A DNA stretch of 64,000 nt from assembly GCA_028023455.1 (NCBI GenBank), contig JAQFVV010006273.1, positions 2,604,001-2,668,000 of the forward strand. The letters are read 5' to 3'. The DNA is from Epiperipatus broadwayi (taxonomy: Eukaryota; Onychophora; Udeonychophora; Euonychophora; Peripatidae). The notes beneath the pieces are model-generated. The model was not told the DNA's origin and made no database searches. It saw only the letters and a program-made list of their open reading frames with translations. Each line of letters begins with the position of its first letter. Positions within the stretch are counted from its first letter, which is position 1. Below are positions 39,262 through 51,777 of the stretch, in pieces. Position numbers and translations under genes: made by a program.

Positions 39262-39414
39262 TCATAAATGAGTAATCTCTTCATCTTGTACATTTTTATA
39301 ATGACGTTCAATGTAGTTAGCAATTGGAAATTGGAGACCAGCATTAGAAACCATACTTGAAAATAGAGAATTCTTTTGAGAAAGAAGATTATCAGGAGTA
39401 TCAAATTCCATAAC
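39262..39414 (-). CDS. ABCC5-like: ABC transporter subfamily C (ABCC5/MRP5-like), terminal coding exon with the C-terminus
   Basis: The last coding exon is 153 nt: 50 codons plus a TGA stop at 39264-39262. It begins after a TTTTAG acceptor and continues the frame from the penultimate exon, giving MQDGK then VMEFDTPDNLLSQ. The motif V-EFDTP-LL followed by SLFSSMV is the conserved end of NBD2 in MRP-type transporters. About 27 residues after SMV are less conserved and end in DEEITHL. That tail looks like a possible PDZ ligand only by position, and I do not claim it. A candidate poly(A) signal (AATAAA, read on the minus strand) lies at 39204-39209, about 55 nt past the stop. Length and ending agree with ABCC5-like proteins. 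The transcript would therefore end near 39.2 kb. Confidence 0.92.
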   Translation of the reverse strand, partial: VMEFDTPDNLLSQKNSLFSSMVSNAGLQFPIANYIERHYKNVQDEEITHL

Positions 39415-39753
39415 CTAAAACAACAATTCAGTACATATATATATAATTAAAATAATAATTCAAATGTACAGAGTTTAAAATTAAAAAAAAAAATGTTATT
39501 GACCAATATTAGATAGTTGTCAGAATTAGTTATAAACTGCCTAGTTGGAAAAAAAAATGGCTTACTGAAATCGAAAAAAAACATCAAGTTTTGCCTTTTT
39601 TTTCATTTTCAGATCAGACTTGAAATATTTCTTTCAAATATCTAGTCTACAGTTAAACCAAGTATTTATCAAATACTAGTCATGGGCAAGCCTAGTGAAT
39701 AGTGCTGACTTCTATTTTACTGTTCCTCTTAAGAGGCTGTAGGATATACAAAG

Positions 39754-39866
39754 ATTACTAGGATAATCGAAAGCGCTCCTAAGTACGTAAAATTTTTAAT
39801 TATTGTATTTACAAATATTCAGTTATATAATTAAGTATATTGTTTTGAAAAAAATACAGACATTTA
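39754..39866 (+). repeat. Half copy of the 51.6 kb palindromic element
   Basis: It matches the right arm and flank of 51692-51809 with few changes, including GGATAATCGAAAGCGCTCCT. It lies just upstream of the terminal ABCC exon, in the last intron. Confidence 0.65.
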
Positions 39867-40256
39867 ATAATACATAAATACACATGCACAATGAATTTGT
39901 GCGTGTATAAAAATATATGAAACATATAGCAAACAGAAATAGTCTAAGAAATGACTTTAATAAGAACTTACAACTATTTTTTATTATAGATAGGTAGGTA
40001 GATTAATAAATTGATAAAAATGGATAGAAAGCCAGGCAAGCATATATACATCTAAATAAATAGATGGATATGTAGATAAATAGATAGATAGATAAGTAAA
40101 TATATAACAGATAGATAAGTGAATGGGTTGTGGATGTTAAGTAGATCTATAGGTAAAAAATGAAAAAGACTGGTAGAGAGTAAATATATAAAATAGATAT
40201 ATACATACATACATAAAACAAATGTTTAGATAGTTAGATAAAAGGATAATCAAATA

Positions 40257-40470
<214 letters not shown>

Positions 40471-40852
40471 CTCAATCAGCTAAAGGTATGTAAAATTATT
40501 TATAAAAATCTATCAAGCTATAACTAAATAACATAATAGTAAAGCCAGTTATAGAGGTGTTAATTTGAACATCAATTAATTCTACATTTAATTTATGTAC
40601 AAGCCAAAAAAAAAAAAAGGTATTGTCAGAAAGCCATATACCAGAATGATTATTGAAGAATAAACTTTTATAGAATTAAATACAATTTTGCATGTTTCAT
40701 ATTTTAATAATTGTTTGATTAATTGCATTTTAATTATATAAGCTCTATTTAAAGTTGCCTATCATATATACTTTAAGCATTTAGAAATAATATCAATTTG
40801 CACTGAAAAGTAATTATTAAACTTTCCAGATATTTAGACAATATTGATTCAT

Positions 40853-40933
40853 AATACGCTGATGGATTGAAGGTGAAACTATTCCACATAATTTATTTAG
40901 GCCGAGTGTTCATCTTCAACGCATCAGCGTATT
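40853..40933. repeat. Short inverted repeat in the last ABCC intron
   Basis: AATACGCTGATG at 40853-40864 is inverted at 40922-40933, with further partial pairing inside (TTGAAGGTGAA against TTCATCTTCAA). Confidence 0.45.
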
Positions 40934-42475
40934 ATTAATTACAAGGTAATGGTGAAATAAAATATTTATTACAATAGTGATTATATAAATTAATACACTG
41001 TACAGGCTTACACACACCTGCACATATATAATGTAATATAAGGGATTCGAATTCAGAATATTTATTATAAAATATTGAAAAGAAGGTTCATATTTACTAA
41101 GCAAATAGCAAAGTTATTTTATTTTTCCATTTATTAAAACTATCATTTTGTTAAACTTTGGGTTTTCTGTCTTTCTTGTTCCATACTTTTAAAATATTTA
41201 TTTTGTCATAGTGAATGAAACTCATAGATCTCATCTAAAATTAGATTAGAAATAAATAGAAGAGCTTTTATGGAAAAAGAATAGTATCCAAATATAAATG
41301 CCTTTTTTTTTTAGTAATAATACAATTATTGTTATAGATATAGCTATGTACACACGCTGCATATAAGTCCAGAATAGTGTGTTCTGTTAAATATGTCAAC
41401 CAAAATTGTTGCATAAATAAGCCAGTGTCATATTTAATTTAAATATATCAGTATAATAAAATGTTTAGCTATCTATTTTGTTAATATATATGTCTGTAGA
41501 TGTCCTTGTGTGATAAAATAAAAATTTTGGATTTTCGAGTCCACTCATACAAAAAAAGATGAACCAAATATTGCATTCACACACACGTGCACATACATAT
41601 ATATGTATGCATATATGTATTGTAGCCCTTGGGTTTGCCCAAAGCTCCATTAGATTTTAGACTTAGTTATGTAATACAGTGTTTGACAAAAATTTTCCTC
41701 ATGAGCTATATTTTTTTTTAACAGACAAGCTTTCTAGCCAATGCTAAGTTTGAATCCAAGTCGTATTCTTAGGGATTGCGTAATTTCACTTAGTATGCAA
41801 ACTAAACATTTAATCATAAAAATTTCTAAGCAAAAATTATTTTATTTAGTATTAATTCATAAGGTAATTTAATAGCCAAAGACATAATCGAGAAATTTAT
41901 AGATTAGCAATGTTTATACATCATTTTAATAATTGGAGATTGGAGAGAAGGGAGGGGGTTGTGCAATTTACAAAACTACTTTGGGAGAATGAAAATAGAT
42001 AATCATAGTTTTACAATAAGTTAAAATTCAATAATTGATAAAATCAAATTATAAAAAAAAAAAGAGATCAAGAATTAATAAGAGTATTGAGCAAATCGGT
42101 CTAATTAGAATTGTATGTGTGAGGGGTACGTGTATGTATATGATTTAGTTGTGAATTTTAATTATAAAGCTAATGATTGAATAATAATTATCCCGTGTTA
42201 TCTCGTTGGAGGACTCCTTAAAGAAAAATTAATTTGTTACAATGATTCATTCATAGCAACCAATTTTTGGTCAAGATTCTGGGTTTGAAGTTGGATTGCT
42301 ATGCATTTTTTTGATTATTATTAAAGAAAAGGAAAAAAAAAGGGGGGGGGAGCTTTCTCTCATTTATTCTTTGGAGAATTTTCTTTCATTTGTTCTTTGG
42401 AGAGATTTCTATGAGCGGAAAAATACTAAAGAAAATCGCATGATTACTGTGACACTGAAATGTATAAGTTTAAAA

Positions 42476-42635
42476 ACAATGGGTGGTCAATCCATTAAAA
42501 TGTAGACATAAATGGTTTGGCAAGTCAATCATTCAGGAGGGGATAAGTTTTAACAAAAAAACAATAGGTAATTAATCAAGTAAAACACAGACATAAATGG
42601 TTTGGCAGGTCAACCATTCAGGGGGGGGGGGTAAA
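42476..42635 (+). repeat. Tandem duplication, period about 85 bp, with a G-run
   Basis: ACATAAATGGTTTGGCA and GTCAA-CATTCAGG occur twice, 85 bp apart. The second copy ends in a run of ten G. Confidence 0.65.
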
Positions 42636-45600
42636 GGAAACCAGGCAATATAAGAGTTTGATTTGGCTTTAAAGGACTGTTTCTCTTTTCTTGCTAATCA
42701 TTATTGGTTATCCAGAGAAGCCTCGTTGTTGGGATAAATAAGCAATTTTTTTTTTTAAAAAAAAAGAGAAAAGAAATCGTAAGTTTATTGTTAATTTTTT
42801 TTTTTGTTCTGTCTCCTGAATGATCAAACTTAGCCAAATTTTATAACATTCGTACAAAATGACTGTTGAGTAAGTTTATATTAGCGCACACCTATCCTCT
42901 CCAAAAATTGACTAACTTCATGATTTGTCTTACATCTAGATATACCCAATTTATCAGGAATCGGCTAGTGATGAAACTTAAACCGCAGAGGGAATTTTGC
43001 TCAGGAAGAATAAGAGAAACATTGAGTTATATGAATCATTATTTCACATTTAAATTTATTAAGTTTAAAAGACTTAGCTATTTGTACTATCCAAAATTCT
43101 GAGAGAAAATTAATTTTGATTTCGCAAATAGGGCAGAAGAGAACACTACAATTCCATATGAAACATCAAATCGCCATAAGTGAAATGAGAAATACATCAA
43201 TAAGTAGACTTGTACATGTCAAAACTTAAAAGCTAATTCCTTTCCGCTATAAAAGTGTAATTAATGCCCAGAACCCCAAATGGAGAAAATCTTATAATCA
43301 ACATGAAACTTTTATTACATTTTAGCATAAGGATTGAACTTATATAAAAGTGACTCTTTCAAATAAAGCCCCAGATTAAAGATTTGCAACTAAAAGGAAC
43401 TATCTAAAGTGATATGTGTGCACATGGAACAAACAAAAGAGGGGGGGGGAAGCTGCAGCAAAAATGGAAACCAGAGATTGAAAGGATGTTATTATTTGTT
43501 ATTCGTTTCTAACATTTAATCTAAAAAAAAATTCTTTTTAATCATATATATTCATTTAAAGTTAATCTATGTTAAAATTATTATTATTTTTTATTGGAGG
43601 GGATAGATAAGTTAATATCAAATCATTTTGTATGTGCCTGTATTAAATGCATTACTTTTTTTTTTTTATAAAGAAAGTGAGAGATATTGTTGAGTGAAGT
43701 GTTTTTGGATCAGATCAGGTATTACTATCAAATGCTTAGACTTATTAATATGTTTTATAAAGGTTGTGTGAATGTTGGGCTAAAACATCATCATTATGTG
43801 GTAAAAATGCAGAGAGATGGTTTTAAAAAAAATTAATACGCATTTCTTATTACTATTATTATTATCGTAAAGTTAAAGTTAGATATAAGCTAATTAAGGT
43901 TTGAACAAATTGTTGGCTAGTGTTCTGGTGTACTATTTCGTGAGAGGAATGTAGATGTGAAAGTTTTACTCATACAAATTGGTGTTAGACCTGTGTATAC
44001 GTGGATGGACAAAGAGTCACCACCAAACTAGTAGAGTCATAGTTTAGTTCGATCACTAAGATGTTTATTCAAATTTTTATAAAGTATTTAAATACAGTGG
44101 AAGAGTTTCCCCACTTGGTTATTTTCTACACTGTAAGATGATTTCTGTGTTGATGGTCAGAGGTTAATAGGTATACCGAAGTCTCCCCGTATGACTAGTG
44201 ATAAATCCTAGCATACCTCAATCCTAGTGAAAAGATATTTTCTCTTATTGGGGCCACTGCCTACCCTCATATTAATGTTGCCATTCCTTATGGGTGTATG
44301 AATTACAGCTATTGCAGAATATTGCTTTTAAATGTTGATTACAGGGTCATACAGGGTCATAATTCAATTTGATGTCAGGATGAGTGTGGATAGTGTGTGT
44401 GGGTGTTGATATATTTTAATTGGTCAATAAGAGCCAAGAATAATAATGTAAATAAATATTAAACTTAAGGGTTAAATACAACCTGAGAAGATCGTAAGCA
44501 GTACGTATATAAAATTATCTAGAAAATATATCTACAGCCAGCTGAGAATTTTGCTGGAATGATAAGATTACTGAAGTATTATTATTAGGCTTATTATTAT
44601 CATAAGAACATAGATATAGATTGTATGCATGTATGATAATAATTAAGCTAAGTAAAAAGTAGCTAAAGGGCATTTAATGGCGAAAAGTCCAACCATACAT
44701 AAAATATCTCCATTGTAAAACATAAGGTGAAGGCATATTAGGTTAAAATAATTAATAGAAATTATTAAATTTTATTACTTGGAGAGTTATCCTTAGAAAT
44801 AAATCAGTAATTGAAATCATTAAACACTGGGGGGGGGGGATTTAATGTTTGCTATGTCTTAGTTAAAATTAAAAACAATATATATATATATATGAAGGTA
44901 ACTATTATCCTTATCTGTTTTATTAGTGTTACTCCATGGCAATTATGATTCTCTAGTAATTAAGAATTAATATTTGTATTTTAAAACCTTGTAAAATTAT
45001 CTGTTGATTTAGGGATAATTTTTTTTTATCCTACAGTTGTAGAACAGTGGAAAGCCATGTGAACCATAGATATAATGTACATATTATTTTATTGAGTTAT
45101 ATTTGTTAATAAAATTTGTTATTTTTTAAAAATAAAAATTTAAGTAAGTCTCAATGTTTTGTGGGTATTACAATCTAGAAATCTCAAATCCAAGCATGCA
45201 TTAATACATTATTATTTATATTTGAAGCATCAGGTAAAATTTATTTAAATGGTTAATTTTCTGAGCTTATGTAGCATGGCAAGACTCAAAATTACCAATA
45301 CTTCTGGAAATAATTCAGTATAGTTGAAGTATATATTATGGATAGTGGGATGGTTATTGGGTGATAGTGGATGCAGCAGGTGGGCATAAAATCTCTTCCT
45401 CATCCATTGTATTCAAACACCTCTCTAGAAGTGCTTCCTTGTGATTTTTCCTTAATTATGAAAGTGTTTATAGTATGTTATTTCTAAAAAATTTAATATA
45501 AGTGTAATTATTCAAGCTTTAGTGTAAGTGGATATTGGCTACATTAGAGTCAGCCAAGATCAACTTCGGAGGTGATCATGAGCGGGGTGTTTATCACAAA

Positions 45601-46376
45601 TAATCCATAGCAGCTTGTTTGACTTCCAGACTTTATTGTTCTAAACCCTGAGAAGAGATTATCATAGGAGATAAATGAGCTAGTACAATGGAAATTTTGA
45701 GAGTAAAAGAGATAGTAGTGCAATAGACCTAGGAATGTGATGGTAATGGAGTGATGGATCAGGAGAGTTGAGATGGACATAGAACTATTTGTAATCTGAA
45801 ACAAAATTTTAATTGTGACTTTAATGGTAATGAATGGGGAGGGTGCTGAGAATATAAATTGTAATGGGAGTTGAGTTTAAAGTTTCTTCTCTTTAACAAC
45901 CATGAGTTTCCAAGAGTATTAGTATTATTATTTTTAATGCATTCTCAGTGTTCTCTTAGTCTATTGATTATTTATTAACCCATTCATTAGATATCATTAT
46001 TAGAAATTATTAATAAGCTATTGAAATAAGGTTTAGCCTCAATATTTTCATTGAAGTTGCAATTTGGCACCCTGGCAAGTATGATTATGGATGTTCTATC
46101 CCATCATCATCGATATTGAGAGATGCTTTAAAGCTAATGTTAGCTGGGAGTGGAGGAACATCCATCCATCCATCTGACCAAAAGGTTATAAGTGGCACAC
46201 AAGTGTCTAAGAGCTGGAGTAAAGGGTTTCTTGATAAATAATGCATGTTGGCAGTTATATAAAGCTGTAAAAGAGAATTTGCTTTTAACTGAAAACATTT
46301 TTTTTCTTTAAAGTCTTAGTTGTGAGTATAAAAAGTTTGATACTTGTTATTAAACTATAGTAAATTGTGATCTATA

Positions 46377-46390
46377 TACTACTAAACAAA
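46377..46390. repeat. Left 14-bp target-site duplication of fold-back copy C
   Basis: TACTACTAAACAAA is identical to 47055-47068 and abuts the two ends of the element. Copy A has a different 14-bp repeat in the same place, which supports a true target duplication of fixed size. Confidence 0.8.
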
Positions 46391-46488
46391 GGCAAAACTC
46401 TCCATACAGTAGTGCTACCTTGTGCCAAACAGAGTAATAAATGGATGCCAGAAGGCTTGTGCATAAAATCCCTATCTAGTGCCTACTC

Positions 46489-46547
46489 ATCCAATATCCC
46501 CAGACTAGTTTCTGGCTTGTGGCTATCATCAGTGAGGAGCCTTGGAT
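46489..46547 (-). ncRNA. Type I hammerhead ribozyme, left arm of fold-back copy C (sense to the ABCC gene)
   Basis: This is the minus-strand counterpart of the right-arm ribozyme. The CTGATGA box is the complement of 46526-46532 and GAAA is the complement of 46509-46512, followed by CTAG and TC. Helix I keeps both segments. Helix II is weaker because TAGC faces GCCA with one A-C mismatch. It has the same orientation as the ABCC transcript, so the intron RNA would contain it. In RNA it competes with pairing of the whole left arm to the right arm. Confidence 0.82.
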
Positions 46548-46677
46548 CTGAGAGCACTGCACCTAGATCTTAGGATCTAATGCAACCCTACAGCAGCCAC
46601 CTTTTAAATCTACATTATTACAAAACCATGAGAATGAAATTGAAAACACAATGATATTTTCAATATAAGCTCAATAG

Positions 46678-46685
46678 CTTATATA
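46678..46685 (-). promoter_or_regulatory. TATA-like motif in the left arm of fold-back copy C
   Basis: TATATAAG on the minus strand lies about 130-190 bp upstream of the hammerhead, read in the ribozyme's direction. The same motif is conserved in copies A and B (18045-18052 and 34020-34027 on the plus strand). It could be an internal Pol II promoter, but no transcript data exist here. Confidence 0.35.
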
Positions 46686-46838
46686 GTCATATGGGTCTGA
46701 ACTCAATTCAGAACCCATACCTTTTGATGTCTTTGGCTCTTAAACAACCATAGCCACCACTATCATAGTAAAGTAGAATTAAAAGGTGGCTGCTGGAGGG
46801 TTGCATTAGATCCTAAGATCTAGGTGCAGTGCTCTCAG

Positions 46839-46897
46839 ATCCAAGGCTCCTCACTGATGATGGCCACAAGCCAGAAACTAGTCTGGGGATATTGGAT
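46839..46897 (+). ncRNA. Type I hammerhead self-cleaving ribozyme, right arm of fold-back copy C
   Basis: All core elements of a hammerhead are present in order. The CTGATGA box is at 46854-46860. Helix II pairs TGGC with GCCA around a CACAA loop. The GAAA box is at 46874-46877. A minimal helix III is the self-complementary CTAG at 46878-46881, followed by TC, so cleavage is predicted after C46883. Helix I is long and two-part: TCCTCA (46848-46853) pairs with TGGGGA (46884-46889) with one G-U pair, and ATCCAA (46839-46844) pairs with TTGGAT (46892-46897), separated by a small internal loop. A one-strand CTAG helix III can form only between two molecules or with a very small loop, as described for Penelope-type and retrozyme hammerheads that act as dimers. 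Activity is inferred. Confidence 0.88.
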
Positions 46898-47054
46898 GAG
46901 TAGGCACTAGATAGGGATTTCATGCCCAAGCCTTCTGGCATCCATTGATTACTCTGTTTGACACAGGATGGCACTACTGTATGGAGAGTTTTGCCTCTGT
47001 TTACAACAATTATGTGCTAGTATAGAGATAGGGATCATGTGATGTTTAGTGGTT

Positions 47055-47068
47055 TACTACTAAACAAA
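47055..47068. repeat. Right 14-bp target-site duplication of fold-back copy C
   Basis: This is the second copy of TACTACTAAACAAA, directly after the right-hand tail. Confidence 0.8.
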
Positions 47069-48800
47069 TAAAGATATGTATAAGAAATTGTGATCTGAGC
47101 CAATTGATAATTGTTAGTTCAGAAACAGAATGCACACCTTGGGAATCATTTGTTGTTTTCAGATGTCATTGATCATATGTTACACAAATGCATGATGGAA
47201 TAGAAGTTTAAAATATAAAATGTACAAAGCCAAAGTATATTTTAAAAAATATGTATATGAAATTAAAACACAATATGAACTATTTACATTTTATTCATTT
47301 GAAAAAATAAAGTGGATCTTTCAAAATGCAATCAGAGTTTATAATTCATTGTTATAAGATAGTTTTGCTCTAGTTTGATTTTGCTCTTTATCTGGAGATT
47401 CTTTATTGGTAGTGACTTGCAAGTATGCCTATGCCTTATCTGAGAACTTTTTCTCACTCTTTTTTTAGTTGATGAATAATATTGATATCTAGTTGCATAT
47501 TTGTTTTGATCAAATTTATTCTTACCTGTCTCTACAACTTGAATGGCCTAAAGACTTATACAGTGAGTTTCATGATCATTTGTTCATTTTCCTAATTCAG
47601 TTTGTAAAATTTCCAAGACTTCCATGATTTGAACAACCAACTAATTATTAGACAACATAATGTGCTGAATATTAGTGGGTAAGCTATGCCTTATAAGGTG
47701 AATAATATGGCTTTTTGACAGGAGAAAAACATTGAGCACTCTTATTTTGCCAACTGACTTAAACAAACTTATGACAGGATTTTTTCTGTGCTTGCTTATA
47801 TTTTTCTTGAGACCCATGCTACAACACATTATCTTGCTAATCTTCATTCTAAACACTTTGGATTATTGCTCTTTCATATTCATGTAAGTTTCAGAATGGT
47901 GAAATGACTTTTTTGATCACTATCCCATAAAAAATTTGAAAGATATTTATAAAATTTGACCACAGGTGTTGAGAATATCACATGCAACTACCATATATTC
48001 TTCAGACTCATGAAGATAAAAGCATTGTTTAAACAGCAAGTTCTATAAAAATAAAATAAGAATTACTCTAAATGATATATGAAACTTTGTAACTGCATTA
48101 AAGATATTTTACAGATATGCAGTAATATGATTTCTGATATCATAAATCATGTGTTTATTTATTAGATAAAACAACTATATATTTTACTTTGAATTTTTTT
48201 AAATCTTTGTTTTCCTATGATGCTGAATTATGGAATACCATATATTATTTTTAGATACTGATGGAATTAAAATATTCTAATCCAAAAGTAAAATTATCTA
48301 AATGCTCTTTAGGTTTACAAGCTATATTTGACTGCACTACAATTTTAATGTTTTTAATATGTGTGTGTAGGAAAATTAAATTATGTAAAAAAAAAAAGGT
48401 TTTTCTGACAAAGTTAATGTTTTAATAAGTTGCTTTAGGAAAGATACAAATTCATTTGTTTATATTAATAAGAAAATTAAACTATCTTATATCCAGGGCA
48501 TCCCATAAATCCATCATCATGGAATTAATATATATCTAAAAAAAAATTGCAGTTTCTTTTCATATTTAATCTTTGCATATTTAAGTTGACAATGCACACT
48601 ATATTTTATTTTAAGTAAACAATATATAAGTGGCTTATTTTCACTATTTTTTTACTCAGATGTTTTAAAACAAAAAAAACCCCACAGATGTTTATTAGGG
48701 TATAATTATAAATAAAGCAAAAATAATATCATTCAAACAATTTAGAAGAATATTTTTTATTTATACTAAAAATAAATAATGTGAATAATAATTTTATTAC

Positions 48801-48965
48801 CTTTCCGTCTTGCATTACTAAAATCTTATCACAGTCCAATACAGTATTGAGGCGATGAGCGATCGATAAAATAGTGCAATGTGAAAATTCATTTCTTATA
48901 ATCATTTGAATAATGCAGTCTGTTTCAGTGTCGACTGAAGCTGTAGCTTCGTCTAATAAAAGAAT
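48801..48965 (-). CDS. ABCC5-like: ABC transporter subfamily C (ABCC5/MRP5-like), NBD2 exon with Walker B and H-loop (penultimate exon)
   Basis: This internal exon is 165 nt (55 codons, phase 0 at both ends), with a TTTTAG acceptor and a GTAATA donor on the minus strand. It joins directly to the signature exon: the protein runs from RNSK into [16 protein letters not shown]. Residues 1-6 (ILLLDE) are Walker B with the catalytic glutamate, residues 9-12 (ASVD) form the D-loop, and residues 35-40 (IAHRLN) carry the H-loop histidine. All key catalytic residues are present, so nothing suggests decay. The TETD sequence after the D-loop and the spacing [11 protein letters not shown] match the ABCC5 group. 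The base composition is richer in G+C and CpG than the flanking introns, as expected for a conserved exon. The intron to the next exon downstream is about 9.4 kb and carries the ribozyme fold-back element. Confidence 0.95.
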
Positions 48966-49387
48966 CTAAAATAATCAGATACTAACATTTTTATTTTCAA
49001 TTATATATAAATTAAAAGTTTGTTTTTTATAGGCTACTTTTTATTTCAATTTACAGTCATACTATTTAACACATTGCATTCATCAAAATAAACTTCAAAT
49101 AATCTGAAAATAGTATTCTCTCCAAAGGCCTGAAATATTTTTTATTCAGTCGCTATATCAGGTAAAAGCATTGACTGAATTAGAAATGGTTTATGCATTA
49201 TGATTTGAGTAGACATGGTTTCCAATGTGCAGAGATGCTTTTATAAATTATGTTCATAGTAAGGCAAGTAATGATAAACTACTCTAATGATCAGGTCTTA
49301 TTATTTAATTACAGAATTCTATTCCCTAGTTAATTCAATCTAATCTGATTTCAAATATAATACTTAATAGATAAATGCACACACATA

Positions 49388-49836
<449 letters not shown>

Positions 49837-51563
49837 ATAAATTTATTCAGCTATAAAAAGCTGTTGTGCTCAATCTATTTTCTGCCATTTTTTATTTTGA
49901 AATTAAACGACCCCATAAGCAACTGACCATACAAAGGTTATCATTCAACTGAAACTAAAAGAAAACTATAGATGAAGTTCACAGTTTCCAGATAGAGAAA
50001 TCAATAATAAATAATAACAAAAATTTGTATGCAATCGTTTCTGATCTGAGTCATCTTTTCTTTGTTTTTTCTCTCACTGTTTCTTTTTTATATTATTGTT
50101 TTTATTCACTTAAGCTGAAAAAGGTTCTGATTGCTAAGCTTTATATATTAACATCAGATTTTGGCCCTAACTGTACTTATACAATCATTATTTTTAATTA
50201 TTTTTAGTTCGATATATAGATTACACAAAGCTTTTAACATTTAAAACAGCAAAAAAAGAACATTCAGTAGATCATGTTCTTTATTGGGGATTTTTTCATT
50301 AAATTTTTTGTTTAAAAAACAGATTTATGGTAAAAGTTCTATTCAGAAAAATTAAAGACTTTCCTATTCCACATAAATGTAAAATGACCTAAAAAAATGT
50401 CAAAATGTATATCCTACGAATTTTGCTCTTCATCATACTTGGAGGATTTTTAATGTAACTATATTAATGATAATAAAAGTAACAAAATAAATGGCAAAAA
50501 GGCAATAAAGGAATTTTATTTTTTCCTAAATATAAGTACACAGTATAACTTTATATAAAACAAATTAAGATTATATTACTGCATAGATCAGTGATTTGAG
50601 TTCATGTCTAGAATCCTTTACATTTCAAGTCATCAGCATGAATAAGTAATTGAATAAATAAAAAAACCAGAAAATTAATTGCATGTATTATTATCTAATG
50701 TCATAAATGTTAATTAACATGTAGCTGATGTTAGATGCAAAAAACAAATTGTATTATCTAGCTATCTGAAATAGAATTTTTCTAAAATGAAAGTTTTTAA
50801 ATAACAGAACTGCTCAAAAGAGTAATAATTGATCCTGAATTAATTTTTTATTGTAATAAAGTTCTATTCAAAAATAATATTGTAATTTTGCCTAAATATA
50901 AATTTATTTATTTTTAATTCCAAAACTTAAGTTTTATGGATTTTATTCACTAATATGTGTCAATGTGCATGTTTAAATTTTATTCACCTCTATATGACTT
51001 TATATTTTTCATAATTCATTTTTGTCTCTGTTCTTTTTTTTTTCACTTATGAATTTTATTATCTGTTCTTTTAATCAATCATGACAAAATTTTTGCACAT
51101 TAATTAATGCATTCGTTTTATTTTTTAATATTTTTATACATTTTTTAGTCAAATCCATCTCTTCGTCTCATTATTTATGACAGTTATTTTCTGGGAACTT
51201 TAATTATAGATTTCATTAAATCAAATAAATATTCATTAATTGTGAAATTATCAGTTTTTATATTTTATGAGAATATTAATGGATAATTGGTTTACTGATA
51301 ATATATAAGTTTATAATTTTTTTTTAAAAAAGCTTATTTTAAATTGAATATAAAAAATACAATAATAAAGGCATTAAAAAAATTTAAGAATAAAGTGTAA
51401 AAATATGTAGACTTTCAAACCACTTGAATGGAAAAATAGTTTTTGCACTATAAAATTAATCTTTCTTCACAAGTTTTTAAAGAAAATATATTATAGTTTT
51501 GGGATAATTAATTTATTAGTTATTTGGTAATACTTCTCTCTGTGGCAATAATTGTTATATATA

Positions 51564-51777
51564 TATATAACTGAATATTTGTAAATACAGTAACTTAATA
51601 ATTAAAAAAATATTTTATCCACTTAGGAGCACTTTCAATTATCCCAGTAATCTGTGTCAACTAAAGCTTTGAAATACTAACTTTCCCACAAATTACTGGG
51701 ATAATCGAAAGCGCTCCTAAGTGGATAAAATATTTTTTAATTATTAAGTTACTGTATTTACAAATATTCAGTTATAT
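51564..51777. mobile_element. Palindromic MITE-like element in the ABCC intron
   Basis: Inverted arms 51564-51651 and 51692-51777 enclose a 40-bp loop. The inner arm ends read ATTACTGGGATAATCGAAAG and its complement. A half copy lies at 39754-39832. The right flank (GTATATTG, then ATACAGACAT) is shared with that half copy, so the repeat extends to about 51809. Confidence 0.7.

Larger units (their letters stand above)
46391..47054. mobile_element. Fold-back element with hammerhead ribozymes in both arms (copy C, best preserved)
   Basis: This 664-bp non-coding element lies in the penultimate intron of the ABCC gene. The left arm (46391 to about 46715) and right arm (about 46771-47000) are inverted copies. 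The right arm lacks the inner 100 bp that the left arm keeps. A right-hand tail of about 50 bp (roughly 47001-47054, ending near GATGTTTAGTGGTT) has no counterpart at the left end. Perfect 14-bp direct repeats TACTACTAAACAAA flank it (46377-46390 and 47055-47068) and read as a target-site duplication. Each arm holds one hammerhead ribozyme with a complete core. No ORF of significance is present; the 68-codon ORF over the left arm is antisense to the ribozyme. The layout suggests a non-autonomous retroelement related to retrozymes, mobilised by a reverse transcriptase in trans. Confidence 0.85.

Noticed and set aside
40853-40890. GCTGATGG with GGTGAAAC as a hammerhead
   Set aside because: The box reads CTGATGG/CTGATGC rather than CTGANGA and no helix II forms; it is only an inverted repeat.
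46367-46573. 68-codon ORF over the fold-back element
   Set aside because: It lies antisense to the ribozyme in a non-coding repeat and is broken in the other family copies.
47641-47856. 71-codon minus-strand ORF as a transposase fragment
   Set aside because: It shows no conserved motif, and the flanking frames give no continuation.
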